From Cytophagales bacterium (lineage in GTDB: Bacteria; Bacteroidota; Bacteroidia; Cytophagales; Cyclobacteriaceae): a stretch of 50,756 bases of DNA. The stretch's first letter is position 1; each line of letters opens with the position of its first letter. Below are positions 34,167 through 41,854 of the stretch, piece by piece. A program made the position numbers and the translations under genes. Location: contig JADBYK010000073.1 in the NCBI GenBank assembly GCA_020403045.1, positions 1-50,756 on the forward strand, read 5' to 3'. The notes below the pieces were generated by a model, which saw only the letters and a program-made list of their open reading frames with translations, searched no databases and had not been told where the DNA came from.

Positions 34167-36056
34167 ATGAATTTTTTCGACCGGATCAGCAATATTGGGC
34201 TAAGTTCAGAAAACACCATCCCCCTTCGGTACATACGGATGGCAAACCGCGTTAGTCTATTAATGTCAGCGTTCGTATTCGTTGCTGCGAGTAGTGCCGT
34301 TTTTTATTTTGGTTTTACGACTACTGTACTATTGGCCTTATTATTTGCGTTTGTTCCTCTCCTGTCGTTGCTCCTTAATTTTTTCGGACTTACCAATGCT
34401 AGCCGAATTTTTCTTTCGGTTAGCATTGGTCTAGCCTGTTTGATCGTTTCTCTTGTTGACAAAACAGACAATACCCAAGCCGTGGAGGCTCAATACTTAG
34501 AATTCAGAGTACTTATGTTGGGCGCGAGTATTCTTCCTTTTTTTTTATTTAGTCTGACCGAGACGCGACTATGGGTTACCGCCTTGCTATGCAATCTTTT
34601 TTTACTACTATCTTACGACCCTATTCATGAGTTTTTTGACCTCGGCTTTTTTCAATTGGGTTTAACAAACAAAGACTATCCTTTTCAGAATGTCATATTC
34701 GCTTCAAGTTTTTCCGTCCTGGTTGGGTGCACTTACTTTTTGAAACGGAGCTTTGAAAAATACGAATTAAAGAGTCATCGGCTAATTGAAGAGTTATCCG
34801 CCAAACAGAGTGAATTGGCACTTAGCAACCGGGAGATTGAACGTCAGCGAAAAACGCTTGTCGAAGAAAATGTAGAATTGAACCGCGAGCTTATTGAAAA
34901 AAATAATCAACTGACCCAGAGCAATGAAGCGCTGATCCAACACAACAATGATTTACAGCAATTTTCGTACACTGTTTCGCACAATCTTCGTGGGCCTGTA
35001 GCCAGTTTACTCGGGCTTTTGAGTCTTACTGACCAAACAAAACTTGACCAGGATACCAACGAGCTTTTCAATCACCTAAAAAAGTCGGCTACTTCACTCG
35101 ATGTGATCATCAAAGACCTGGGCAATGTTATTGATATCAGAAATTCAGTTTCTAAAGTAAAGCAGCACATTGTTTTTCAAGATGAGATAAATCACATCAA
35201 AAATCTGCTTCAAAAAGAAATTAACGAACATGAGGTCAACTTGATTTCAGAGGTTGAAACAGCGAAAGATATTTACTCGGTAAAGCCGATGGTCAGTAGT
35301 ATTCTATACAACCTAATTAGCAATTCGATCAAGTACCGGTCAAAAGACCGAAAGCCTAAAATCATCGTGACATCCTCGAAAGAAGGTTCCTACGTGAAGT
35401 TGATTATTGCCGATAACGGGCTGGGTCTTGACCTTGCAAGGTTTAAAGAAAAACTGTTTGGCATGTATAAACGATTTCACACTCATGTGGATGGTAAAGG
35501 GCTTGGTCTTTTCTTGGTGAAATTACAAGCAGCATCTCTGGGTGGTCAAGTCGACATTGAGAGTACACTTGGAAAAGGAACCACCATTACAATTTTAATC
35601 CCAGACACCCCAAATCCAGATCACCAAATTATTATGGACAAAGAGTGGGGACGATTGTACTACGATGCCCCCGTAGACACAGCCGTGGTAGTTTGGAAAA
35701 GAGCACTGCGCATAAATGAGTTTTTAGAATTTTACCAGCATTGCGTTGACTTTAGCAACTCACAATTGTGCACCAATTGGATTGTAGAAATTAAACAAGG
35801 AACCAAGGCAGAAGAAAACAATATCGAATACCAACAAGCCCGACAAAAATTTGCCAATGAAATGAAACGCACGAGCCTAAAACGAATGGGCTACGTTATT
35901 TCAGAAACAAATGAACCACCCGACTTTGAAGAGTACAAGAAACACCTGATTACCTTTTACCAAGGGCGGATAAGCTTTTTCAGAACCATCCATGACGCGC
36001 AGCACTGGATTTCCACTGAACAAAAAAAGGAAACAGAGGCACGCGCACTTAACTAA
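34167..36056 (+). CDS. Membrane histidine kinase with an extra C-terminal module
   Basis: A sensor histidine kinase of about 629 residues. The N-terminal half has about six hydrophobic helices (a 7TM/MASE-like sensor). A coiled-coil linker follows (KYELKSHRLIEELSAKQSEL through LTQSNEALIQ). The DHp motif FSYTVSHNLRGPVASLLGL carries the phospho-histidine. The ATPase has LISNSIKYR (N-box), IIADNGLGLD (G1) and GKGLGLFLVKL (G2). Beyond the kinase are about 140 extra residues (35633-36056) starting DKEWGRLYYDAP and ending in FFRTIHDAQHWI, resembling the Bacteroidota SpoIIAA/STAS-like stand-alone domain. ATG at 34134 is an alternative start. No response regulator is adjacent. Confidence 0.88.
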   Translation: MNFFDRISNIGLSSENTIPLRYIRMANRVSLLMSAFVFVAASSAVFYFGFTTTVLLALLFAFVPLLSLLLNFFGLTNASRIFLSVSIGLACLIVSLVDKTDNTQAVEAQYLEFRVLMLGASILPFFLFSLTETRLWVTALLCNLFLLLSYDPIHEFFDLGFFQLGLTNKDYPFQNVIFASSFSVLVGCTYFLKRSFEKYELKSHRLIEELSAKQSELALSNREIERQRKTLVEENVELNRELIEKNNQLTQSNEALIQHNNDLQQFSYTVSHNLRGPVASLLGLLSLTDQTKLDQDTNELFNHLKKSATSLDVIIKDLGNVIDIRNSVSKVKQHIVFQDEINHIKNLLQKEINEHEVNLISEVETAKDIYSVKPMVSSILYNLISNSIKYRSKDRKPKIIVTSSKEGSYVKLIIADNGLGLDLARFKEKLFGMYKRFHTHVDGKGLGLFLVKLQAASLGGQVDIESTLGKGTTITILIPDTPNPDHQIIMDKEWGRLYYDAPVDTAVVVWKRALRINEFLEFYQHCVDFSNSQLCTNWIVEIKQGTKAEENNIEYQQARQKFANEMKRTSLKRMGYVISETNEPPDFEEYKKHLITFYQGRISFFRTIHDAQHWISTEQKKETEARALN

Positions 36057-36057
36057 T

Positions 36058-37068
36058 TTACCAGGAGTCTCGCAACTCAAAAGCCTCTTTCATTTTTCTA
36101 ATCAACCTTTCTGATTCCGAAAAATCCAGGGTCTGTTGCGCATCGCTATAGGCTTCTTCCGGCTTTTGATGAGTCTCGTAGATTATTCCATCAGCTCCTG
36201 CCATTACTGCCGCCAACGCTACGGGCTCAACATACTCTCTGATTCCTATTCCATGAGAAGGATCGGCTACGACCGGTAAATGTGACTTTTCCTTTAGGAT
36301 AGGAATAGCATTGATATCCATTGTGTTTCGGCTTGCCTTCTCATACGTGCGAATGCCCCGTTCACATAAGATTAATTTTTCATTGCCTCCAGAAAATACA
36401 TACTCAGCAGAAGATAGAAGTTCTTCAATCGTCCCGGAAATTCCTCGTTTTATCATGACGGGTTTGTCTACTTTCCCAAGTTCATCGAGTAAATTAAAAT
36501 TTTGCGTATTCCTCGCTCCCACCTGAAACACATCTACATAATCATACATTTCCGCAATTTGGCTTACCTGCATGACCTCGCTGATAATTTTGATACCGGC
36601 ACCTTTAGCGAGTTGATGCCACATCTTTAACCCTTCCACACCCAAACCACGAAAAGCATAAGGAGAGCTGCGGGGCTTAAACACACCGCCTCTCATGATT
36701 TTGACGCCACTCTCTTTTAAATGTGTTAGGGTCAACTCCACTTGTTTTTCTGTTTCAATAGAACAAAGCCCCGCCATAATAGCAAGTGAACCTCCCCCAA
36801 TAAAAACATCGTCTCCTACATCAACTCGCGTTTGATCTACTTTCCATTTCCGCGAAACCAACTTATACTCATCTGATACCCGTTGGATATCTGCAATTCC
36901 CGACATAAAGCCTAATTGCCTAATATCAAATTCCGTTTTTCCAATTGCGATAAGATAAGAGCCGAGTTGCGTATTAACCTCGGTTGATTTGTACCCTAAA
37001 CCTGAGATTTTTGAAACGATGGAGTACTTTTGTGCCGATCGGATGGATGATTCTAATTGAATGATCAT
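36058..37068 (-). CDS. aroF: 3-deoxy-7-phosphoheptulonate synthase (DAHP synthase)
   Basis: A 336-residue class I-beta DAHP synthase, first step of the shikimate pathway (phosphoenolpyruvate plus erythrose 4-phosphate). It has an N-terminal ferredoxin-like regulatory domain (about 1-70), then the TIM barrel with GGGSLAIMAGLCSIE, RGGVFKPRSSPYAF, and the metal-site region ADPSHGIG near residue 260. It is the last gene of the former trp operon: it begins 12 bases after the end of trpA, as in other Bacteroidota. It may still be read from the trp attenuator region (37942-38067). If so, shikimate pathway flux could be controlled by tryptophan. The reading frame is intact. Confidence 0.94.
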   Translation of the reverse strand: MIIQLESSIRSAQKYSIVSKISGLGYKSTEVNTQLGSYLIAIGKTEFDIRQLGFMSGIADIQRVSDEYKLVSRKWKVDQTRVDVGDDVFIGGGSLAIMAGLCSIETEKQVELTLTHLKESGVKIMRGGVFKPRSSPYAFRGLGVEGLKMWHQLAKGAGIKIISEVMQVSQIAEMYDYVDVFQVGARNTQNFNLLDELGKVDKPVMIKRGISGTIEELLSSAEYVFSGGNEKLILCERGIRTYEKASRNTMDINAIPILKEKSHLPVVADPSHGIGIREYVEPVALAAVMAGADGIIYETHQKPEEAYSDAQQTLDFSESERLIRKMKEAFELRDSW

Positions 37069-37079
37069 ACTTTATAAAA

Positions 37080-37682
37080 TTATCTGAGCCCTGTTATAAA
37101 TCGCGTGATGTCCGACTCCAGGTCAGTACTGTCTTTTAAAAGATTAATGAAAGCACTCCCAACAATGGCGCCTGACGAATACTTACTTACCGTTGCAAAT
37201 GTTTCATGATTAGAAACCCCAAACCCAATTAGAAAAGGGTTTTCTAACTTCATATCTTGCAATCTCTTGAAATACGATTCCTGCTCCGTTGAAAATCCCT
37301 TTTGAGCGCCCGTAGTACTGGAAGAAGAAACCGCATAAATAAATCCGTTAGTAACCGCGTCAATTTTTCGAATCCGTTCTTCTGAAGTAGTCGGAGAAAT
37401 CAAAAAGGTATTGGTCAGTCCATTCTCATCAACCATTTTTTTATACATCACCAGGTATTCGTCTACGGGTAGATCCGGCAGAATCAAACCATCCACACCC
37501 ACTCTTGCAGCTTCTTTTACAAACTTCTCAAATCCATATTGCAAGACCGGATTCAAATAACCCATCAAAATAATCGGAAGCCTTACACTTTTTCGAATCT
37601 GTTGTACTTGTTGAAGTAACAAATGGACGTTCATTCCATTATCCAAAGCTATTTTATTGCTTTCTTGAATAGTCGGACTTTT
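37080..37682 (-). pseudogene. trpA: Tryptophan synthase alpha chain, N-terminal quarter lost
   Basis: This is the C-terminal ~200 residues of TrpA: SPTIQESNKIALDNGMN, IILMGYLNPVLQYG, GVDGLILPDLPVDEY and TTGAQKGF are family motifs. The first ~55 residues are absent, including the N-terminal strand with catalytic Glu49 and the FSDPLADG part holding Asp60. The homologous part begins at about 37679. Upstream sequence belongs to trpE in a different frame, so any product would start from an odd TTG in trpE and lack catalytic residues. It is followed 12 bases later by aroF. The junction lies at about 37676-37686. Confidence 0.88.
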
Positions 37683-37902
37683 GCCCGTCCGGAAAAACAC
37701 TTTCAATTTTATTTCCTTTCAATTGAATAGATGCGATAGGATCACAACAAATGAAAGACAAACTGTTTTCATGGCCATGATAATCTGAACTCTCCAATAA
37801 AATACTGCCAGCAAAGATGTCTCTCACTTTCAGATAGATGTTAACTGGCGTGAGTGTATTGGCCAGCATTTTCTTGGATTGGGTAGTTACTTTGTATCGC
37901 AT
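37680..37902 (-). pseudogene. trpE: Anthranilate synthase component I, N-terminal fragment
   Basis: About 75 residues of a TrpE start (MRYKVTTQSKKMLANTLTPV then NIYLKVRDIF-SILLESSDYHGHENSLSFICCDPIASIQL-VFPDG). The real TrpE has about 460-500 residues and continues with the chorismate domain, which is absent. After VFPDGQKS the frame runs for about 9 foreign codons into a stop, because the DNA continues as trpA in another frame. The whole interval from trpE to trpA (normally trpE-trpG-trpD-trpC-trpF-trpB-trpA) is missing. This fits a deletion by short homology, or an assembly error. It follows the trp attenuator. Confidence 0.85.
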
Positions 37903-37941
37903 ACACTGCCGTTATTCGTGTTTATCCGTTCCCTTACCAAA

Positions 37942-37977
37942 TAAAAAGCCCGCCCCGATGGATCGGGGCGGGCTTTT
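37942..37977 (-). terminator. trp attenuator terminator
   Basis: Minus-strand stem GCCCGCCCCGAT/ATCGGGGCGGGC with 4 A-T pairs added (16 bp in all, 2-base loop) and a T-rich run (37947-37943). It lies between the trpL stop (37996) and trpE (37902). The upstream segment ATCGG...GGCT...TTTT within the leader can pair with the AAAA-AGCC...CCGAT half, giving a possible antiterminator. This is the layout of transcription attenuation. On the plus strand the same hairpin also has a T run, so it may end transcripts both ways. Confidence 0.8.
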
Positions 37978-37995
37978 ACAAGAATTATCTTAAAA

Positions 37996-38067
37996 CTAAA
38001 ACGCAGCCATGCACCGATCGAAATTCGATTTGTGCCACCACCACATCATAGTATTTACATTTTTCAT
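37996..38067 (-). CDS. trpL: trp operon leader peptide, three consecutive Trp codons
   Basis: A 23-codon ORF too short for ordinary gene calling. It has ATG at 38067-38065, TGG-TGG-TGG at 38043-38035 (residues 9-11) and TAG at 37998-37996. It begins directly after the TAG stop of the ribosomal protein Thx gene. Ribosome stalling at the Trp codons when charged tRNA-Trp is scarce would favour the antiterminator over the terminator at 37942-37977. The small palindrome ATCGAA-T-TTCGAT just after the Trp codons is the likely competing hairpin. It matches the described Bacteroidota trp attenuators in layout. It appears intact although the operon it controlled is gone. Confidence 0.85.
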   Translation of the reverse strand: MKNVNTMMWWWHKSNFDRCMAAF

Positions 38068-38256
38068 CTATTCCGCAACCTCTTTCTTTTTAACAACTCG
38101 CTTTGCTTTTGGTTTTGCATCTGCTCCAGCAACCACTGCCTTCTTAACACTGGCGACACGCTTCAAACGGGCTTTAATCTTTTTCTTTGATCTACTTACC
38201 CCAAAAGAACCAATCGTTCTTTTTCCTTTAGCCGACTTTTTATCTCCTCTTCCCAT
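38068..38256 (-). CDS. Small ribosomal protein Thx (30S THX family)
   Basis: A 62-residue, very basic protein starting MGRGDKKSAKGKRTIGSFGV, the hallmark of the Thx family. Thx sits in the head of the small ribosomal subunit in Thermus. The C-terminal tail is longer and Lys/Ala-rich (KKAVVAGADAKPKAKRVVKKKE) than in Thermus, as in Bacteroidota. The longer open frame (to 38322) is rejected because homology begins at 38256. Its TAG stop is followed at once by the trpL ATG, so it shares a transcript with the trp leader. The constant expression expected for a ribosomal gene may supply the transcript on which the attenuator acts. Confidence 0.88.
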   Translation of the reverse strand: MGRGDKKSAKGKRTIGSFGVSRSKKKIKARLKRVASVKKAVVAGADAKPKAKRVVKKKEVAE

Positions 38257-38364
38257 TAGTAATTTGTTGATTATGGCGCAAGTATAACCACTCTTTGTTA
38301 AATAAAAAAAGGCACTGAACAATTTATTGATTTATGAGTTAATTTTATACGAAACAACAAACAA

Positions 38365-38835
38365 ATGGCACACGTCAGCATAGCAGTCATTGATACATTA
38401 AGAGCAACCGCCTCTAAGATCGAATCCGATACAAGATACCAATGGGGCCATATGGGATTGTGCAACTGTGGATTCCTGGCACAGGAAATTACAAAACTGT
38501 CCAAATCAGAAATTCATACTTGCGCAATGCAACGCCATGGCGATTGGACAGAACAACTGAATGATTACTGCCCAACCAGCGGCTTGCCGATGGACCAAAT
38601 AATAGATGAGCTTATCGCCTTTGGGTTCTCTGCCGATGATTTGCGTCATTTGGAGAAACTTTCGGACGGACAAATCCTGAGGTCACTGCCAATCCATGAA
38701 AGAAACCTTCATTATAATATCAAAAGGGATGTCGTCAAATACCTTAGAACTTGGGCCAACCTTGTAGAAGATCAGCTACTTGGGCAAATCAAGCTTTTGC
38801 TAAATGAGGAAAGACCAGAATTAGTTGAGGCATAG
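38365..38835 (+). CDS. Conserved hypothetical protein
   Basis: A 156-residue soluble protein that I do not recognise by function; it resembles conserved Bacteroidota proteins. It has an N-terminal helix-rich start MAHVSIAVIDTLRATASKIE, a Cys-Asn-Cys within WGHMGLCNCGFLAQEITKL (near residues 27-45), another CAMQRHGDW and a CPTSGLPMDQIIDEL stretch. It contains four cysteines and several histidines, so metal binding is possible. No signal peptide or membrane segment is present. Divergent from thx (about 110 bases) and convergent with the acetyltransferase gene (3 bases between stops). Confidence 0.75.
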   Translation: MAHVSIAVIDTLRATASKIESDTRYQWGHMGLCNCGFLAQEITKLSKSEIHTCAMQRHGDWTEQLNDYCPTSGLPMDQIIDELIAFGFSADDLRHLEKLSDGQILRSLPIHERNLHYNIKRDVVKYLRTWANLVEDQLLGQIKLLLNEERPELVEA

Positions 38836-38837
38836 AC

Positions 38838-39371
38838 TCACATTGGCAATTTGAATAAGATACAGTCTTTCGGTTGATTGCCTTGGTTAACAAAGCGATA
38901 CCATTTTACCAAATGCGCCTCCTCTGTTAATCCACATTTATACAGCACTTTTGCGGAAGCAATGTTCTCGGCATCCACAAATGTTCCGATACGATAAACA
39001 TCTGGGTTTGCCCTAAGAACCTCCAAAAGTTTCCGGCAAGTCTCCGTTGCATAACCCTTACCCCAATGAAGCGGCCCAAACACATAGCCGAAATGCGCTT
39101 TCCCACTGTCGTTGACAACACCAATACTTCCTACCAACCGACCGGACTCTTTGACCCGGATCGAGTACGAAAAATCTGTGCCCGCTTGCCAGGCCGCTCG
39201 AGCATATTGCAAAAATTGTCGTGTGTCTGCTATCACCTCATGGGTTGCCCAAGACAAGTATCGTGTTGCTTCAGGCTTACTGGCGTAGGTATAAAAAATC
39301 TCAGACGCATCTTCGTACCTTAGCCGCTGAATCAACAGTCGGTGCGTTTCAAAAATGTCTGGCATTTTCAT
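38838..39371 (-). CDS. GNAT-family N-acetyltransferase (RimJ/RimL-like)
   Basis: A 177-residue GNAT protein of the RimJ/RimL type, which acetylates N-termini or small molecules with acetyl-CoA. The start DIFETHRLLIQRLRYEDASEIFYTY is typical. The acetyl-CoA loop region lies around VFGPLHWGKGYATETCRKLLEVL (near residues 100-122), and the C-terminal NIASAKVLYKCGL motif is characteristic. The open frame continues to 39461, but ATG at 39371 or 39365 fits the family. The start faces the 78-residue gene at 39375 with only 3 bases between, so their promoters must overlap each other's coding regions. Confidence 0.85.
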   Translation of the reverse strand: MKMPDIFETHRLLIQRLRYEDASEIFYTYASKPEATRYLSWATHEVIADTRQFLQYARAAWQAGTDFSYSIRVKESGRLVGSIGVVNDSGKAHFGYVFGPLHWGKGYATETCRKLLEVLRANPDVYRIGTFVDAENIASAKVLYKCGLTEEAHLVKWYRFVNQGNQPKDCILFKLPM

Positions 39372-39374
39372 CAG

Positions 39375-39611
39375 ATGGCGAAAAACAGCAATATCGTTCA
39401 CCAGTACTTCAGAAAAGAAGAGAACGGCACAAAAATAATTGTGCGGGTTAACCCCATTCACTGGACTGGCGCTGAATTGACGATTACAGACGCTGGAGCA
39501 GAAATGCGCGAAGTCGAATTGGATAGCGAAGTAATCGATGACCTTAAAATATATGGCTTTAAAGAAGTAAATGCCATAGAGTTTAATCTTTATTTGGCAG
39601 GGTTACTATGA
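39375..39611 (+). CDS. Small conserved hypothetical protein
   Basis: A 78-residue acidic protein starting MAKNSNIVHQYFRKEENGTK at ATG 39375; the frame is open to 39342, which is rejected because it overlaps the divergent acetyltransferase start. It holds VNPIHWTGAELTITDAGAEMREVELDSEVIDDL, a beta-rich compact fold with no known family. It ends at 39611, so the SRP RNA promoter (39594-39625) lies over its last codons. A real gene is likely from its good codon use and its position, but the function is unknown. Confidence 0.65.
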   Translation: MAKNSNIVHQYFRKEENGTKIIVRVNPIHWTGAELTITDAGAEMREVELDSEVIDDLKIYGFKEVNAIEFNLYLAGLL

Positions 39612-39625
39612 ATCTGCTATCTTTG
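39594..39625 (+). promoter_or_regulatory. Promoter of SRP RNA
   Basis: TTG (39594-39596), 21 bases, then TATCTTTG (39618-39625), an exact match to the TAnnTTTG -7 consensus of Bacteroidota. Transcription would start about 5 bases later, at 39630, exactly where the paired end of SRP RNA begins. The -33 element lies inside the preceding 78-residue gene. Confidence 0.75.
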
Positions 39626-39629
39626 CAAA

Positions 39630-39721
39630 GGCAAACTGGCACGACCAGCTCCTGCTGAACTCCCCCAGGATCGGAAGGTAGCAAGGGTAGGCGGTTGTAG
39701 CGGTGCGATGTTCAGTTTGCC
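39630..39721 (+). ncRNA. ffs: Signal recognition particle RNA, small bacterial (4.5S) type
   Basis: A 92-base RNA closed by GGCAAACTG / CAGTTTGCC. The apical loop carries CCAGGATCGGAAGGTAGCAA, matching the conserved SRP tetraloop region (GGAAG/GGAA with the A-rich symmetric loop bases AGCA that bind Ffh). SRP RNA joins Ffh to target membrane proteins to FtsY. A T-rich run (ACTTTTTGTTTTTGG) directly follows and is the likely termination site. An exact TAnnTTTG promoter lies at the proper distance upstream. No Alu domain is present, as usual in this phylum. Confidence 0.93.
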
Positions 39722-39935
39722 ACTTTTTGTTTTTGGCGGCCTGTGGGCACCGATTAAACGAGGGCTCTCGCAAAGCGGAACTATTCACTCTACTCCTCGT
39801 ATGGCACTCATACCTTCGCTACTGCGGGGTGCTGTTACTATCCCTGGCCGATTGTCATCGCTAAGCCCAAAACACGCTACTCATTTCGAGTCTTTTAGTT
39901 AGTTTTGCTACACAAACCACTATCTAATAAATCAC

Positions 39936-40592
39936 ATGAAATTCTTCATTGACACTGCCAATCTTAACGAAATAAAAGAAGCTTACGATCTTGGCGTCCT
40001 GGATGGAGTAACCACCAATCCATCATTGATGGCTAAAGAGGGCATTGCCGGAAAGGAAAAAGTGATGGCTCACTACAAAGCCATTTGTAACATTGTTGAT
40101 AATAATGTGAGTGCGGAAGTGATCGCAACTGATTTTGAGGGTATTATTCGAGAGGGAATGGAGTTGGCAAAAATTGACGATAAGATTGTGGTGAAGGTGC
40201 CCATGATAAAAGATGGTGTAAAAGCAATTAAGAAATTCAGTAGTGAGGGAATCCGCACCAATTGCACCCTGGTATTCTCGGCAGGCCAGGCGTTGTTAAC
40301 GGCCAAAGCAGGAGCAAGTTATGTTTCCCCATTCATCGGCCGCTTGGATGACATCTCACAAGACGGCTTAGAGTTGATTGCGCAAATCAGATTAATCTAT
40401 GATAACTACGGCTACCAAACCGAGATACTTGCAGCAAGTATTCGTCACACCATTCACCTAATAAAGTGCGCTGAGATTGGCGCAGATGTAGCGACCTGCC
40501 CACTAAACGTAATCATGGCTTTACTAAAGCATCCTTTGACGGATAGTGGCTTGGCGAAATTCCTGGCCGACCATAAAAAAGCAAATGGCTAA
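39936..40592 (+). CDS. fsa: Fructose-6-phosphate aldolase / transaldolase (FSA/TalC type)
   Basis: A 218-residue aldolase of the small transaldolase family. Family motifs are [14 protein letters not shown] at the start, [18 protein letters not shown] and the Schiff-base lysine in KIVVKVPMI (near residue 86), followed by [32 protein letters not shown] enzymes reversibly join glyceraldehyde 3-phosphate and dihydroxyacetone; many Bacteroidota copies act as transaldolases. It follows a 214-base gap in which I see only T-rich SRP RNA end sequence and no feature. ftsE follows 30 bases downstream on the same strand. Confidence 0.93.
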   Translation: MKFFIDTANLNEIKEAYDLGVLDGVTTNPSLMAKEGIAGKEKVMAHYKAICNIVDNNVSAEVIATDFEGIIREGMELAKIDDKIVVKVPMIKDGVKAIKKFSSEGIRTNCTLVFSAGQALLTAKAGASYVSPFIGRLDDISQDGLELIAQIRLIYDNYGYQTEILAASIRHTIHLIKCAEIGADVATCPLNVIMALLKHPLTDSGLAKFLADHKKANG

Positions 40593-40621
40593 TCTTGAAT
40601 TTTCAACATTGAATTAGCAAC

Positions 40622-41332
40622 ATGTTTTCCACTGATCCCGTCCTTCGCGTAAAAGAGGCCACCATCTTCCAAGATCAAAACCCCGTGCTTGGCAACATCA
40701 GTTTTGAGATGGAAAAGGGCGAATTCGTTTTTATCATTGGCCGTACCGGATCCGGAAAATCCTCTTTGCTGAAAACGTTGTATGCGGATTTGCCCCTTCG
40801 CCTGGGCGACATTAGTGTAGCCGGCTTTAGCATCCGGGAAATTAAGAATCACGAAGTCCCATTGTTAAGGAGAAAAGTGGGCATCATTTTTCAGGATTTT
40901 CAACTCTTGCCCGACAGAACCGTTGCCGAGAATTTGCTCTTTGTGATGCGGGCAACAGGCTGGAAAGAAAATGCGAAAATGAAAAATCGTTTAGCTGATG
41001 TGCTGATGCAAGTTGGCCTGGGCGCAGTTGAGAAAAAATTACCGCACCAGCTTTCCGGTGGAGAGCAACAACGGGTTGTCATTGCCCGTGCACTCATCAA
41101 CGAACCTGTTATGTTAATTGCCGATGAACCTACCGGCAACCTGGATCCTGAGGTCTCTCACGGCATTCTCAAAATATTTCAGCAGATCAACAAAAGCGGA
41201 ACTGCTGTTTTAATGGCCACCCACAGTTATGGACTCATCAAAAAGTTTCCGGCTCGGGTGCTTAAATGCGATGAAGGTAGAATCCTGGATTCACGCATTC
41301 AAGAATTTGAGTTAAGTCCTGAACTATACTAA
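40622..41332 (+). CDS. ftsE: Cell division ATP-binding protein FtsE (ABC type)
   Basis: A 236-residue ABC ATPase: Walker [11 protein letters not shown]-loop [14 protein letters not shown], signature LSGGEQQR, Walker [13 protein letters not shown]-loop MATHSY. This pattern and length fit FtsE, which with FtsX controls cell-wall hydrolases at the division site. FtsX is not adjacent, so it must be elsewhere, as often in Bacteroidota. LolD-type ATPases are related and cannot be fully excluded, but the N-terminal half fits FtsE better. The stop overlaps the convergent anti-sigma gene by 4 bases. Confidence 0.87.
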   Translation: MFSTDPVLRVKEATIFQDQNPVLGNISFEMEKGEFVFIIGRTGSGKSSLLKTLYADLPLRLGDISVAGFSIREIKNHEVPLLRRKVGIIFQDFQLLPDRTVAENLLFVMRATGWKENAKMKNRLADVLMQVGLGAVEKKLPHQLSGGEQQRVVIARALINEPVMLIADEPTGNLDPEVSHGILKIFQQINKSGTAVLMATHSYGLIKKFPARVLKCDEGRILDSRIQEFELSPELY

Positions 41333-41853
41333 GAACGAACCGACACTTTTTTTTCAGGTTGTTTGTCTAGTTTATTCAATTGCTGATTCAACAAATCTAT
41401 TCGCACGAGTAAGTTTAGGACAAGGGCATCCTTCACATCTGCTGAAGGTCTTTTCTCCATCTCTAACTTTAATACCTGATACATGGCCTCCAACTTTTGA
41501 AGATTCTGTGTTACCTCATCTTCCGTTAGCCCGGTATCGCTTTGGAATTGATTCACTAACTGTTTTTTTTCTGTGATCAGACTGCTGTAGAAAGATTCCA
41601 GATCGATAAACTCTCCCTGTAACTTTGCGCGCTCGTCACGGTTGTTTGGGAAATCGCGCGTTGAAAAAATCGCCACCAGCGAGACACCAAAAAGAAAAAT
41701 CGCGGCCGCCCGCCATACCACCACAGAGTGCCAAATTGAAAGTGTTCGGTTAGGTAACTGGCCTTCAATCTTTTGCCATGCGTGGTCAGGAGGTTCGTGC
41801 GAATCAAAGCCATCGCGGTTTCGATTCACAAAGTCTTTTAATGAATCCTTCAT
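41329..41853 (-). CDS. Probable anti-sigma factor (membrane)
   Basis: A 174-residue protein with one hydrophobic segment near residues 47-67 (WRAAAIFLFGVSLVAIF). Before it is a short cytoplasmic region MKDSLKDFVNRNRDGFDSHEPPDHAW. After it is a helical part (LESFYSSLITEKKQLVNQFQ and VLKLEMEKRPS). The layout and the ECF sigma gene directly upstream, one base away, suggest a small anti-sigma factor that holds the sigma factor at the membrane. No zinc ZAS motif (HxxxCxxC) is seen, so this is a guess from context. The upstream TTG at 41868 is a less likely start. Confidence 0.65.
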   Translation of the reverse strand: MKDSLKDFVNRNRDGFDSHEPPDHAWQKIEGQLPNRTLSIWHSVVVWRAAAIFLFGVSLVAIFSTRDFPNNRDERAKLQGEFIDLESFYSSLITEKKQLVNQFQSDTGLTEDEVTQNLQKLEAMYQVLKLEMEKRPSADVKDALVLNLLVRIDLLNQQLNKLDKQPEKKVSVRS

Positions 41854-41854
41854 A

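Noticed and set aside
37654-37902. A genuine small gene of 82 residues
   Set aside because: Its first 75 residues are the start of TrpE and the rest is trpA DNA read in the wrong frame.
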